A DNA stretch of 15,899 nt from Thermoplasmata archaeon (lineage in GTDB: Archaea; Thermoplasmatota; Thermoplasmata; Halarchaeoplasmatales; Halarchaeoplasmataceae): the NCBI GenBank assembly GCA_007129655.1, contig SKVC01000034.1, positions 1-15,899 on the forward strand. Reading direction: 5' to 3'. Made by a program: the position numbers and the translations under genes. Positions 1 to 7,059 of the stretch are shown here, in pieces (position 1 is the stretch's first letter; each line of letters opens with the position of its first letter). Under the pieces are notes generated by a model. The model searched no databases, was not told where the DNA came from, and was given only the letters and a program-made list of their open reading frames with translations.

Positions 1-23
1 ATTATTTTGAAGAGTTAAAGTAA
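1..23 (+). other. Possible 3' end of an upstream + strand gene
   Basis: Frame 3 reads YFEELK and then stops at 21-23; frame 1 reads IILKS and stops at 16-18. Either could be the tail of a gene lying left of the window. There is too little sequence to choose between them or to rule out non-coding DNA. Confidence 0.15.
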
Positions 24-85
24 TCATCGACGGTCCAACGGTAAACTTTATCATTAATGAGGTATTCTGTAATGAAAGTGAGATT

Positions 86-1894
86 ATGAGCGAAAAAACT
101 AGCAGTGCTGAAGGAATCGAATGGGATCTTACGGATCTCTATAAGGATATTGATGATCCTAAGTTAGAAGAGGATATTTCAGATGCATTAGGAAGAGCAG
201 ATGAATTTAGAGATAAGTACGGTGGAAAGCTCAAGGACGGTGAGTTAAGTCCGGAACAACTAAGAGATGTCGTTAAGGAGATGGAAGACATCTACGAGAC
301 CATGGCTCGTGTTGGTTATTTCGCGATGCTTTACTATTCACAGAATACTCAGGAACCGGAAAGAGGAGCACTTTATGCTAAATCTCAACAAAAATCTAGC
401 GAATTGAAGAATAAACTTATCTTCTTCGAGCTTGAATGGCAGGGATTAGACGATGATAAAGCAGAAGAATATATGGCTGCTGAAGAATTAGATAAATACA
501 AGAACTTTTTACGACATTGGAGAAAATACAAACCTTACATGCTTTCCGAGAGTGAAGAACAGATAATGGAATCACTACAGAATACCGGTAAAAAGGCATT
601 TGTTAGATTATTTGACGAAACTATCGGGGATATCGGTGTGGAGATAGAAGATGAAGATAGAGAGATGGTATTAGACCAGGCCCTTTCTTTACTCTATGAT
701 GTGGACAGAGATAAAAGGAAGAAAGCAGCAAAAGGTGTGACATCATCTTTGAAGGATAAAAAGAAGCTACTGACCTTTATCTTTAACAACATAGTACTTA
801 ACCACGCCACAATAGGAAAATTCAGAGATTACCCCGACCCCATGACCGCTAGAAACCTTGACAATCGTGTTGAAAAAGAAACCGTAGACGCTCTTATAGA
901 AGCGTGCTTAGAAAATGTCGATATAGTGCATCGGTTTTACAACCTAAAACGACAGATAATGGACATCGATAAGCTTTATGATTACGATCGATATTGCCCG
1001 ATGCCTGGGGGTACTCCTGAGACCACTTTCGAGAGTAGTAAGGAAAAAGTATTGAAGGCATACGAAAAGTTCTCTCCGAAAATGCGTAAAATAGCGGAAG
1101 AATTTTTTGATAAGGGCTGGATAGATGCTGAATTGAAGGCTGGAAAAAGAGGAGGAGCCTTCAGTGCCGGTACCATACCTTCAGTACATCCATACATATT
1201 ACTTAATTTTACAGATAGAACAAGGGATATGATGACCATGGCGCATGAGCTTGGTCATGGTGTTCATCAATATCTTTCACGGGAACAGGGATATCTCCAG
1301 CAAAGTACTCCTCTCACAACCGCAGAGATGGCTAGTGTTTTCGGAGAGATGTTACTATTCGATAAGATGATGGATGAAGTGGATGATCCAAAGACGAAAT
1401 TAACACTCCTAGGAAACAAACTACAGGATGATTTTGCAACGGTGTTCAGACAGATAGTAATGACCCGATTCGAACAGAAACTTCACGCTAAAAGAAAGGA
1501 AAAGGGTGAATTACCTCCCGAAGTGATAAATGAACTATGGTTGGAAGCCAATCAAGAACAGTTCGGTGATTCAGTTGAGTTAACAGATGATTATGGATGG
1601 TGGTGGTCCTACGTACTACACTTTGTACATTATCCGTTCTACTGTTATGCGTATGCCTTCGGGGAGCTATTGGTATTAGCTCTCTACGATCTTTACAAAG
1701 AACAGGGAGACGAATTTGTTCCCAAGTATCTTGATATGCTTAGACGCGGAGGATCAGAAAATCCCGAGGATTTATTGCGTAGAGTCGGAGTCGACATCAG
1801 CGATCCTGAATTCTGGAATCGCGGTTTGGCCGTTCTTCGAAAACACGTTGAAACTGCCGAAGAACTAGCCAAAGAGGCAGGTATGGCCGAATAA
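86..1894 (+). CDS. pepF: M3-family oligoendopeptidase F (PepF-like zinc metallopeptidase)
   Basis: A 602-residue zinc metallopeptidase of family M3, expected to cut short peptides in the cytoplasm after larger proteases have acted. The N-terminus (EWDLTDLYKDIDDP) is the usual PepF opening, and about 600 residues is the normal family length. The zinc site is HELGH at residues 387-391: His387 and His391 are zinc ligands and Glu388 the catalytic base. The third ligand is Glu414 in TTAEMASVFGE, at the spacing expected for M3 enzymes. No signal peptide or membrane segment is visible. The ATG at 86 is preceded by a GTGA-like ribosome site (about 77-81) and a weak TATA-like stretch near 43-52. The gene stands alone, 49 bp before aIF5A, which has its own promoter. 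Family assignment is very secure; exact substrate preference (PepF versus a close M3B relative) is not. Confidence 0.93.
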   Translation: MSEKTSSAEGIEWDLTDLYKDIDDPKLEEDISDALGRADEFRDKYGGKLKDGELSPEQLRDVVKEMEDIYETMARVGYFAMLYYSQNTQEPERGALYAKSQQKSSELKNKLIFFELEWQGLDDDKAEEYMAAEELDKYKNFLRHWRKYKPYMLSESEEQIMESLQNTGKKAFVRLFDETIGDIGVEIEDEDREMVLDQALSLLYDVDRDKRKKAAKGVTSSLKDKKKLLTFIFNNIVLNHATIGKFRDYPDPMTARNLDNRVEKETVDALIEACLENVDIVHRFYNLKRQIMDIDKLYDYDRYCPMPGGTPETTFESSKEKVLKAYEKFSPKMRKIAEEFFDKGWIDAELKAGKRGGAFSAGTIPSVHPYILLNFTDRTRDMMTMAHELGHGVHQYLSREQGYLQQSTPLTTAEMASVFGEMLLFDKMMDEVDDPKTKLTLLGNKLQDDFATVFRQIVMTRFEQKLHAKRKEKGELPPEVINELWLEANQEQFGDSVELTDDYGWWWSYVLHFVHYPFYCYAYAFGELLVLALYDLYKEQGDEFVPKYLDMLRRGGSENPEDLLRRVGVDISDPEFWNRGLAVLRKHVETAEELAKEAGMAE

Positions 1895-1907
1895 ATGAAA
1901 CAAAATG

Positions 1908-1922
1908 TTTATAATAATATAT
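1908..1922 (+). promoter_or_regulatory. TATA-type promoter of the aIF5A-agmatinase operon
   Basis: TTTATAATAATATAT lies 30-36 bp upstream of the aIF5A ATG. With the usual archaeal TATA-to-start distance of about 25 bp, transcription would begin a few bases before the start codon, leaving a very short leader carrying AGGTAG (1933-1938). Position is seen; activity is inferred. Confidence 0.5.
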
Positions 1923-1943
1923 CATATCTGAAAGGTAGATAAT

Positions 1944-2333
1944 ATGGCATGGGAACAAAACGAAATACGGAATCTCAAGGTTAACCATTACATAGTTATA
2001 GACGATGAACCTTGCAGAATAAAGAAAATAGACACTTCAAAACCTGGAAAACATGGAGAATCTAAAGCCAGAATAGAGGCTACCGGTCTCTTCGATGGTA
2101 AGAAACACAGTATGATAAGTCCCGTCACACACAAAGTGAAGGTACCCATCATAGAGAAAAACAAGGGTCAAATTGTAAGTATGTCTGGTAACGAAGTAAA
2201 AATAATGGATCTGACTACTTATGATATTTTTACTCTACAAGTTGAAGACAGTGAAAAGATGGATGATATCGAGCAGGGACAAGAAGTAGACTACATGGAG
2301 ACCATGGGCAGAAAAAAAATCACTAGAGTATGA
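1944..2333 (+). CDS. eif5a: Translation factor aIF5A (hypusine-bearing)
   Basis: A 129-residue aIF5A, the archaeal counterpart of eIF5A and EF-P, which binds the ribosome and helps difficult peptide bonds form. The modification loop is present as SKPGKHGESKA; Lys36 in PGKHG is the residue that deoxyhypusine synthase would modify. Length matches the family (about 130), with an N-terminal SH3-like domain and a C-terminal OB-fold part. The ATG at 1944 has AGGTAG at 1933-1938 as a ribosome site and a TATA box at about 1908. The last codons overlap the agmatinase start by 4 nt (ATGA at 2330-2333), so the two are almost certainly co-transcribed and translationally coupled. This fits hypusine chemistry, which draws on agmatine- or putrescine-derived polyamines. 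Confidence 0.96.
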   Translation: MAWEQNEIRNLKVNHYIVIDDEPCRIKKIDTSKPGKHGESKARIEATGLFDGKKHSMISPVTHKVKVPIIEKNKGQIVSMSGNEVKIMDLTTYDIFTLQVEDSEKMDDIEQGQEVDYMETMGRKKITRV

Positions 2334-3151
2334 CGAAGTTTGCCGGTGCCAGCTCAGATTATGATTCTGCGGAGTATGTTATATTAGGTGTGCCCTTTGA
2401 CAAAACATCCTCATTTAGACCCGGCAGTGCAGACGGACCTGATGAGATAAGACGAGCTTCGTATTGTTTTGAACCCTATATGATGGAATACGATGTTTCA
2501 TTGTTGGATCTAAATATTCATGATATGGGCAATGTATCCGAACATAGTCTTGTTGAAGATATGGGTAAAGAAGTACAGAATACATTAATGTGCTTATTAA
2601 ATGACGGTAAATTTCCAATTGTAATCGGTGGCGAACATTCCCTCTCTCCTTATGTTGTCTCAGCCTTTGAAGATGTCTATGTTATAATACTAGATGCCCA
2701 TTTAGATTATAGAGACGAGTACGAAGGTATGAAGAGGTCTCATGCAACGCCTACCAGAAGAATATCTGAAATAGATATAAAAGGTTTACATGTTTTGGGA
2801 ATTCGCTCATTTTCTTTTGAAGAATCTTTAATCGAAAAACCGCCTTATATTACAACTTATGATATGGCTAGAGATAATGACTATTTAGATGATATTTTGG
2901 AAAACATCGGGGGAGAAAATGTATACCTTTCTATAGATATGGATGTTTTTGATCCTTCCTATGCACCAGGAGTTGGGAATCCGGAACCATATGGTTTGAA
3001 ACCTATACAATGTAAAAATATTATAGATAGATTATCTACCAATTTGGTAGGTGTTGATATTGTAGAAACTTGTCCAAAATACGATCAAAGCGGATTGACA
3101 TCTAATCTAGCTGCAAGATTGGTCTATGATATATTGGGTTCTAATTCTTAG
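2330..3151 (+). CDS. speB: Agmatinase / ureohydrolase
   Basis: A 273-residue ureohydrolase of the arginase/agmatinase family, expected to hydrolyse agmatine (or a related guanidino compound) to putrescine and urea using two Mn ions. The three metal-binding blocks are intact: GGEHS with His103, DAHLD with Asp122, His124 and Asp126, and SIDMDVFDP with Asp203 and Asp205, followed by the family's P-GVGNPEP segment. It starts inside the aIF5A stop (ATGA overlap). In archaea this pairing makes sense because aIF5A hypusination needs a polyamine donor. In haloarchaea agmatinase has been proposed to act on an agmatine-modified aIF5A intermediate; whether this enzyme works on free agmatine or on such an intermediate cannot be read from sequence. 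It ends 3 bp from the convergent ftsZ stop. Confidence 0.9.
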   Translation: MTKFAGASSDYDSAEYVILGVPFDKTSSFRPGSADGPDEIRRASYCFEPYMMEYDVSLLDLNIHDMGNVSEHSLVEDMGKEVQNTLMCLLNDGKFPIVIGGEHSLSPYVVSAFEDVYVIILDAHLDYRDEYEGMKRSHATPTRRISEIDIKGLHVLGIRSFSFEESLIEKPPYITTYDMARDNDYLDDILENIGGENVYLSIDMDVFDPSYAPGVGNPEPYGLKPIQCKNIIDRLSTNLVGVDIVETCPKYDQSGLTSNLAARLVYDILGSNS

Positions 3152-3154
3152 TTT

Positions 3155-4240
3155 CTAATTTACACTCTCTACTTCTTTGTCCAATTCCGGTGGTCGCCCA
3201 AATATTTGGTTTGATTTCACACCTGTTGTTACCAGCATGACTTTGATACTTTTTTCATTACTTGGATCTACATTACAACCCCATATTATCTTGGCTTTTG
3301 GGTCTATGCGTTTTTCGATCTCTTCTGCCACCATCTCTGCTTCTTTGATCGTCATATCGTTACCGCCGGTAACGTTTATAAGTGCCCCTCGTGCACCGGA
3401 GATGTCCACGTCTAAAAGAGGTGAATTAATCGCTCTTTCAATAGCTTCCCTAGCTCTCGTGTTAGCTACAGCATCGGATTCACCTATTCCTATCATCGCC
3501 ATACCGCCACCTTCCATTATGGTTTTGAGGTCATTATAATCCAGATTCACCAAACCGGGCATGGTTATCATCTCGGTCATTCCCTTGATAGAATGCATAA
3601 GCACTTCATCTGCTACTTTGAATGCCTTATTTAGAGAGAGTCTCGGAGCTATCTCTACGAGTTTATCGTTTGGTATAGTAATAACGGTATCTACATACTT
3701 TGTAACTCTCCTTAACCCCCATTCCGCATTTTGGGCTCGGGATTTTCCTTCTGCTGAGAAAGGAGTTGTCAATATTGCGATGGTCAATGCCCCGTTTTCT
3801 TTAGCTAATTGAGCGATGGGGCCTATTGCACCGGTTCCGGTACCGCCACCTAAACCACACGTGATAAAGACAATATCCGGATCTTCTATAATATTTTTAA
3901 AGCTTTCAAGCGATTCCAAAGCCGCCTTTTCGCCCATCTCTGGCTTTGCTCCGGCACCTAATCCTCTTGTAAGATTCTTTCCTATCAGGACTTTCCGGTT
4001 TGCTTTAACGCCCAGAAGATGTTGCGCGTCCGTGTTAGCTGCTATCAATTCTGCCCCCTGGATACCTTCATCGTAAATACGGTTGATAGTATTACAGCCG
4101 GCACCACCTACGCCTACGATATACACCTTAGTTCGTAGGTCTTCCAAAATATTCTGCAGTTCTTGATCGGATTCGGATCTACCAAATTCTTTTTTTTCTT
4201 TATTTTCTCGAGAGAGTGCATCATTTATCAAAGATTTCAT
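3155..4240 (-). CDS. ftsZ: Cell-division GTPase FtsZ
   Basis: A 361-residue tubulin-like GTPase that polymerises into the division ring. GTP-binding signatures are complete: GVGGAGCNTI at 43-52 and the tubulin signature GGGTGTG at 131-137 (within TCGLGGGTGTGA). The T7 loop NLDYNDL at 232-238 supplies the aspartates that complete GTP hydrolysis in the next subunit. An N-terminal extension of about 37 charged residues precedes the GTPase core. The C-terminus is short and lacks a recognisable bacterial-type conserved tail peptide. Archaea often carry FtsZ1 and FtsZ2; I cannot safely assign this copy to either. The gene is tail to tail with agmatinase and has its own promoter, TATTTAAA at 4261-4268, centred about 24 bp from the ATG, so the mRNA is probably nearly leaderless. 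Confidence 0.96.
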   Translation of the reverse strand: MKSLINDALSRENKEKKEFGRSESDQELQNILEDLRTKVYIVGVGGAGCNTINRIYDEGIQGAELIAANTDAQHLLGVKANRKVLIGKNLTRGLGAGAKPEMGEKAALESLESFKNIIEDPDIVFITCGLGGGTGTGAIGPIAQLAKENGALTIAILTTPFSAEGKSRAQNAEWGLRRVTKYVDTVITIPNDKLVEIAPRLSLNKAFKVADEVLMHSIKGMTEMITMPGLVNLDYNDLKTIMEGGGMAMIGIGESDAVANTRAREAIERAINSPLLDVDISGARGALINVTGGNDMTIKEAEMVAEEIEKRIDPKAKIIWGCNVDPSNEKSIKVMLVTTGVKSNQIFGRPPELDKEVESVN

Positions 4241-4260
4241 TTATTTAGCCCCTTTATCGG

Positions 4261-4268
4261 TTTAAATA
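4261..4268 (-). promoter_or_regulatory. TATA box of ftsZ
   Basis: On the minus strand the sequence reads TATTTAAA. Its centre is about 24 bp from the first base of the ftsZ ATG, the usual archaeal TATA-to-initiation distance, so the transcript would be leaderless or nearly so. The placement is seen; use as a promoter is inferred. Confidence 0.5.
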
Positions 4269-4324
4269 CCCCTAACTAAACCTATCCTTATAACATTTGT
4301 GGAAAATCGAATTTGACTAAGAGA

Positions 4325-4354
4325 TTGAATTAGAGAGACCCCAAGAAAGAGGGG
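4325..4354 (-). terminator. Possible terminator of the L1-L10-L12 operon
   Basis: Downstream of the L12 stop the minus strand carries CCCC/GGGG arms (4351-4354 and 4339-4342) with an 8-nt loop, followed by a pyrimidine-rich stretch with short T runs. The stem is only 4 bp, so the call is tentative. Confidence 0.25.
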
Positions 4355-4376
4355 AAAGTGGAAGCGGTTTTAGCAC

Positions 4377-4691
4377 TCAGAATAGAGAACCGAGTCCTGC
4401 TGCCGCTTCTTCTTTCTCCTTATCTTCGTTTCTGTCGTCCTCTTCTTCCTCTTCTTCTTTTTCTTCTGCTGGTGCTTCAGCTGTCGGCGCAGGTCCTGCT
4501 GCCGCAGTAGGCATAGCGATGCCCTCTTTGATGGCTTCGTCGATATCGATACCTTCGAGACATGCTGTCAAGGCTTTGATCCTTGTCTCATCCGGTTCGA
4601 TACCAGCCGCTGTAAGGATACTTGATATCCCTGCTTCGTCTACTTGTTTTCCTGCTGAATGCAGCACCATAGCACTATACACATATTCCAT
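4377..4691 (-). CDS. rpl12: Large-subunit stalk protein P1 (archaeal L12)
   Basis: The 104-residue archaeal/eukaryotic-type stalk protein (aP1, called L12 in archaea), unrelated in fold to bacterial L7/L12. Residues 1-58 form the helical dimerisation domain that docks on P0. An alanine/proline-rich hinge (about 60-78) and a very acidic linker (runs of E and D) follow. It ends in GLGSLF, the conserved tail that recruits translational GTPases such as aEF1A and aEF2. The ATG is preceded by a strong AGGAGG (4699-4704) with a 7-nt spacer. It is the last gene of the L1-L10-L12 operon, 21 bp after L10. The short intact tail contrasts with the L10 protein upstream, which lacks it. Confidence 0.95.
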   Translation of the reverse strand: MEYVYSAMVLHSAGKQVDEAGISSILTAAGIEPDETRIKALTACLEGIDIDEAIKEGIAMPTAAAGPAPTAEAPAEEKEEEEEEDDRNEDKEKEEAAAGLGSLF

Positions 4692-4712
4692 ATTTTTGCC
4701 TCCTATTAACGT

Positions 4713-5726
4713 CTATTCATTATCTGATGAGTCCTCTTCGTTCTCATTATTATTTTCATCGTTATCGCTAACGTCTTCTTCGTCAACTTTTTCTTCGTTA
4801 TCGCTAACGTCTTCTTCGTCAACTTTTTCATCTTGTTCCACTTCTATCCCCAGCATCTCTAAGAGTTCTGGGTCAAGTGAAGCCGGGTCTAGCTTCGCTG
4901 CCAAAGCCAACATCTTCATCTGTGCTTCTGATAGTTTGAGTTCTAAAGTTTCCTCAACTATCATATCCGAGTTCATTGCAAGACTGAAAGCGTCCATGTG
5001 TGTTTTTTGCAACAATGTTGTTATGTTTTCCTTTGTCGGATATGCGGCAAACACAGATAGGTTAAATGCTTCGCCTATGCAGCGCTTGATGTCTTCCTTT
5101 ATCTCAGATGGATCTACATCTAATGTATCTCTATCGAACAGTGTTCCATCTTCGTATACTATACGAAGATTCAATCCGACTATTATTGGATTAATATCAA
5201 GTCTGGTCAGCATCTTAGCAAGATCTGCGGATATTACTTCCCCTTCTTTAACTACAATCCTTGTTTTCTTAATCATCACTTTTCCGGATTCAATAGATGC
5301 TGGAATTCCTACCTTTTGAAGGTCACCAACTATAGGACCCGGTTTGAAAGGAGTATTTCCCTTCTGAACTTTGATGTTGGAAGGGGCCACTTCTCCACCG
5401 CTAGCCGGAGCATTAGTCTTTGTATCTTCCATTCGATTAAATAGTTTGAAAGGATTCATTTCCGTGGCTATCAAAGCGGTTTGACCACTTAGATGATTTT
5501 CTAGATCTTCTATATTCTCCTTTTCCTCTTTCACCTTTTCTAAAGCCCTTTGAATCAATGTATTCCTAGAAACTGTAAGTACGAGAGTGTCTCTGAGTTT
5601 AGCTCTCATTTGCTGAAGTTGTAAAGCGGGAATACCTTCGATGTCTACAACTGCAATCACAGGGCTTTCCTTTAAAAGTTCAATCAGCCGTTCTACCTCT
5701 TTTTTCTTCCAAACAGGTATATTCAT
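4713..5726 (-). CDS. rpl10: Ribosomal protein L10 / P0 (stalk base), atypical C-terminus
   Basis: Archaeal P0 (L10), which anchors P1 dimers to the L11-region rRNA at the stalk base. The N-terminal region (NIPVWKKKEVERL and on to VVDIEGIPALQLQQMR) is the rRNA-binding domain, and the helical spine for P1 dimers lies around residues 210-290. I choose the ATG at 5726 (337 residues): it follows GAGGGG with an ideal spacer and leaves an 11-bp gap after L1. The longer reading begins at a GTG (5741) that overlaps the L1 stop and contains that ribosome site. The tail is odd. After ELLEMLGIEVEQ it runs into two 12-residue acidic repeats and ends EEDSSDNE, without the GLGxLF-type motif usual at the end of archaeal P0. 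No shifted frame before L12 supplies the missing motif. Confidence 0.93.
   Translation of the reverse strand: MNIPVWKKKEVERLIELLKESPVIAVVDIEGIPALQLQQMRAKLRDTLVLTVSRNTLIQRALEKVKEEKENIEDLENHLSGQTALIATEMNPFKLFNRMEDTKTNAPASGGEVAPSNIKVQKGNTPFKPGPIVGDLQKVGIPASIESGKVMIKKTRIVVKEGEVISADLAKMLTRLDINPIIVGLNLRIVYEDGTLFDRDTLDVDPSEIKEDIKRCIGEAFNLSVFAAYPTKENITTLLQKTHMDAFSLAMNSDMIVEETLELKLSEAQMKMLALAAKLDPASLDPELLEMLGIEVEQDEKVDEEDVSDNEEKVDEEDVSDNDENNNENEEDSSDNE
4759..4830 (-). repeat. 36-bp tandem repeat inside the L10/P0 tail
   Basis: Two adjacent 36-bp copies (4759-4794 and 4795-4830) match at 35 of 36 positions and encode the same acidic 12-residue unit, EKVDEEDVSDNE, twice. The near-perfect nucleotide match suggests a recent slippage or unequal-exchange duplication that kept the frame. 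Confidence 0.9.
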
Positions 5727-5737
5727 ATTGATTCCCC

Positions 5738-6376
5738 TCACATCAACCTTACTGCAGGTCCCATCGTCGTCTTCACATACACACTATGTATGTTCATTCT
5801 ACCCCTTTCAAGGTCTTCAATTATTCTCCCGATGACTAAATCAATGTTTTCGGCTATTTTCTCAGAACCCAGTTCTGTGTTTCCAATAGGTGCGTGGAAT
5901 GTCCTTTTATCTCTAGATCTAACACGAACTGTATTTTTTAAGGAAGAAATAGTTTCTTTTATATCCATATTAGGTGTAAAAGGTGTTGGCATTTTTCCCT
6001 TTGGACCCAATATAGCTCCGAGTTCTTTACCTATCACGGGCATCATGGGTGGTTCTGCGATGAAAAAGTCATGGGTAGAAGCTAGTTCTCTTGCTCTATT
6101 TTTATCGTCGGCCAGTTCTCGAATATCTTCCGGCTCTACCACTGTATCTGCAACATTTTTGGCTTTGTGTGCAAATTCACCGCTACCGAATACACCGATT
6201 CTTATCGTTTTCCCTCGTCCATTGGGGAGTAAAATTTCTTTATCTACCCTATTCTCTGGTTTAGAAAGATCTATATCTTTCAGATTTATAGCTATCTCTA
6301 CACTCTCTGTAAAATTCCTTTGAGGTGCTTTTTCCAGGGCCTTTTTAACGGCCTTCAATGTTTTTTCATTTGCCAA
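5738..6376 (-). CDS. rpl1: Ribosomal protein L1
   Basis: A 212-residue L1, the protein of the mobile L1 stalk near the E site, where it contacts leaving tRNA. It has typical L1 blocks: RIGVFGSGEFAHKAK in domain I, EPPMMPVIGKELGAILGPKGKMP in the hinge and domain II, and the C-terminal return VYVKTTMGPAVRLM. Length is normal for archaea. The start codon is TTG at 6376-6374, supported by AGGAGG at 6385-6390 with an 8-nt spacer; the nearby ATG (6369-6367) is out of frame. It is the first gene of L1-L10-L12, with no L11 gene upstream, as in methanococci. L1 proteins are known to repress their own operons by binding an rRNA-like motif in the mRNA, and a fitting hairpin sits in this leader (6389-6423). 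Confidence 0.95.
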   Translation of the reverse strand: MANEKTLKAVKKALEKAPQRNFTESVEIAINLKDIDLSKPENRVDKEILLPNGRGKTIRIGVFGSGEFAHKAKNVADTVVEPEDIRELADDKNRARELASTHDFFIAEPPMMPVIGKELGAILGPKGKMPTPFTPNMDIKETISSLKNTVRVRSRDKRTFHAPIGNTELGSEKIAENIDLVIGRIIEDLERGRMNIHSVYVKTTMGPAVRLM

Positions 6377-6388
6377 AGTTAAAACCTC

Positions 6389-6423
6389 CTGTAGTCAATA
6401 TGGTACCAAGGTACCTCCTACAG
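6389..6423 (-). promoter_or_regulatory. Candidate L1-autoregulatory hairpin in the L1 leader
   Basis: In the minus-strand RNA, CUGUAG (6423-6418) pairs perfectly with CUACAG (6394-6389). Inside lies a second helix, GGUAC (6415-6411) with GUACC (6406-6402), capped by CUUG. The two helices are joined by an asymmetric internal loop, GA on one side and AUAUUGA on the other. The last two bases of the outer stem are the first two of the AGGAGG ribosome site, so folding would partly hide it. L1 is known to recognise two short helices joined by an asymmetric loop in both 23S rRNA and its mRNA. The structure is seen; L1 binding is inferred. Confidence 0.55.
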
Positions 6424-6450
6424 CACAAGGTAACTTCTTCAACATACTTT

Positions 6451-6460
6451 CATATATAAA
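6451..6460 (-). promoter_or_regulatory. TATA box of the L1-L10-L12 operon
   Basis: The minus strand reads TTTATATATG, a near-consensus archaeal TATA box. Initiation about 25 bp downstream (near 6430) would give a leader of about 54 nt that begins just before the hairpin at 6389-6423. Confidence 0.65.
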
Positions 6461-6494
6461 CATTGCGTTTGAAAAGCCGGGGATGGGGACAACG

Positions 6495-6503
6495 TATTTA
6501 TAT
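6495..6503 (+). promoter_or_regulatory. TATA box of the S13-S4-S11-RpoD operon
   Basis: TATTTATAT at 6495-6503 predicts initiation near 6523-6526, giving a leader of about 42-45 nt ahead of the S13 ATG. It lies back to back with the L1 operon TATA box in the same 191-bp gap. Confidence 0.6.
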
Positions 6504-6567
6504 GACCTCTAAATTAGCAAAACCTCCTACTGCAAACACCAGCAGATAGATACAGAGGTACTTAAAT

Positions 6568-7041
6568 ATGTCAGAAGAAGAAGAATATCCTGAGGATTTC
6601 AACTATATAGTCCGTTTGATGAATACCGACCTAGATGGTGAAAAGCCAACCCTTTACGCTCTTAGAGATGTTAAGGGAATAGGTACTAGAGTAGCTGAAT
6701 GTATAATCCGGGATGCTAAAGTTTCATCACAAATTAAGATCGGATTACTAGGCGATGATGACGTGGGAAAATTGAATAAGGCCATTAAAGAATTTACTGA
6801 AAATGCACCTAATTGGATGGTGAACAGAAAGCGAGATCCTTATTCTGGCGAGTATAAACATCTCTTTGGACCGGATTTAGATATGGCTCTCCGAGATGAC
6901 CTTAACAGACTAAAGAAAATCAGCTGTTATAGGGGAATACGTCACGAATCGGGCCATAAAGTTAGGGGCCAAAGAACAAGGTCTAACGGACGTACAGGTC
7001 TAACTGTAGGTGTGCATAGGAAAAGAATGATGGCGAAATAA
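6568..7041 (+). CDS. rps13: Ribosomal protein S13
   Basis: A 157-residue archaeal S13, a small-subunit head protein that contacts the large subunit and P-site tRNA. The N-terminal helix-turn module carries LYALRDVKGIGTRVAECIIR. The C-terminus has the basic signature CYRGIRHESGHKVRGQRTRS followed by NGRT, matching the S13 family pattern of GxRHxxGLPVRGQRTxxN. The start is supported by GAGGT at 6555-6559 with an 8-nt spacer. It is the first gene of the archaeal S13-S4-S11-rpoD cluster, with 18 bp to S4. The leader ahead of it can pair ACCTC (6522-6526) with that GAGGT, so some control at initiation is possible. Confidence 0.96.
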   Translation: MSEEEEYPEDFNYIVRLMNTDLDGEKPTLYALRDVKGIGTRVAECIIRDAKVSSQIKIGLLGDDDVGKLNKAIKEFTENAPNWMVNRKRDPYSGEYKHLFGPDLDMALRDDLNRLKKISCYRGIRHESGHKVRGQRTRSNGRTGLTVGVHRKRMMAK

Positions 7042-7059
7042 TCTGAGATGTGGTAAAAA

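Noticed and set aside
4519..5319. Long serine-rich + strand reading frame of 266 codons
   Set aside because: It is the antisense shadow of the acidic, repeat-bearing L10 tail and L12 region; serine richness comes from reading GAA/GAT-type codons backwards, and the minus-strand proteins are unmistakable.
5790..6323. 177-codon + strand open frame opposite L1
   Set aside because: L1 on the minus strand has clear family motifs and a Shine-Dalgarno; the opposite frame has no recognisable features.
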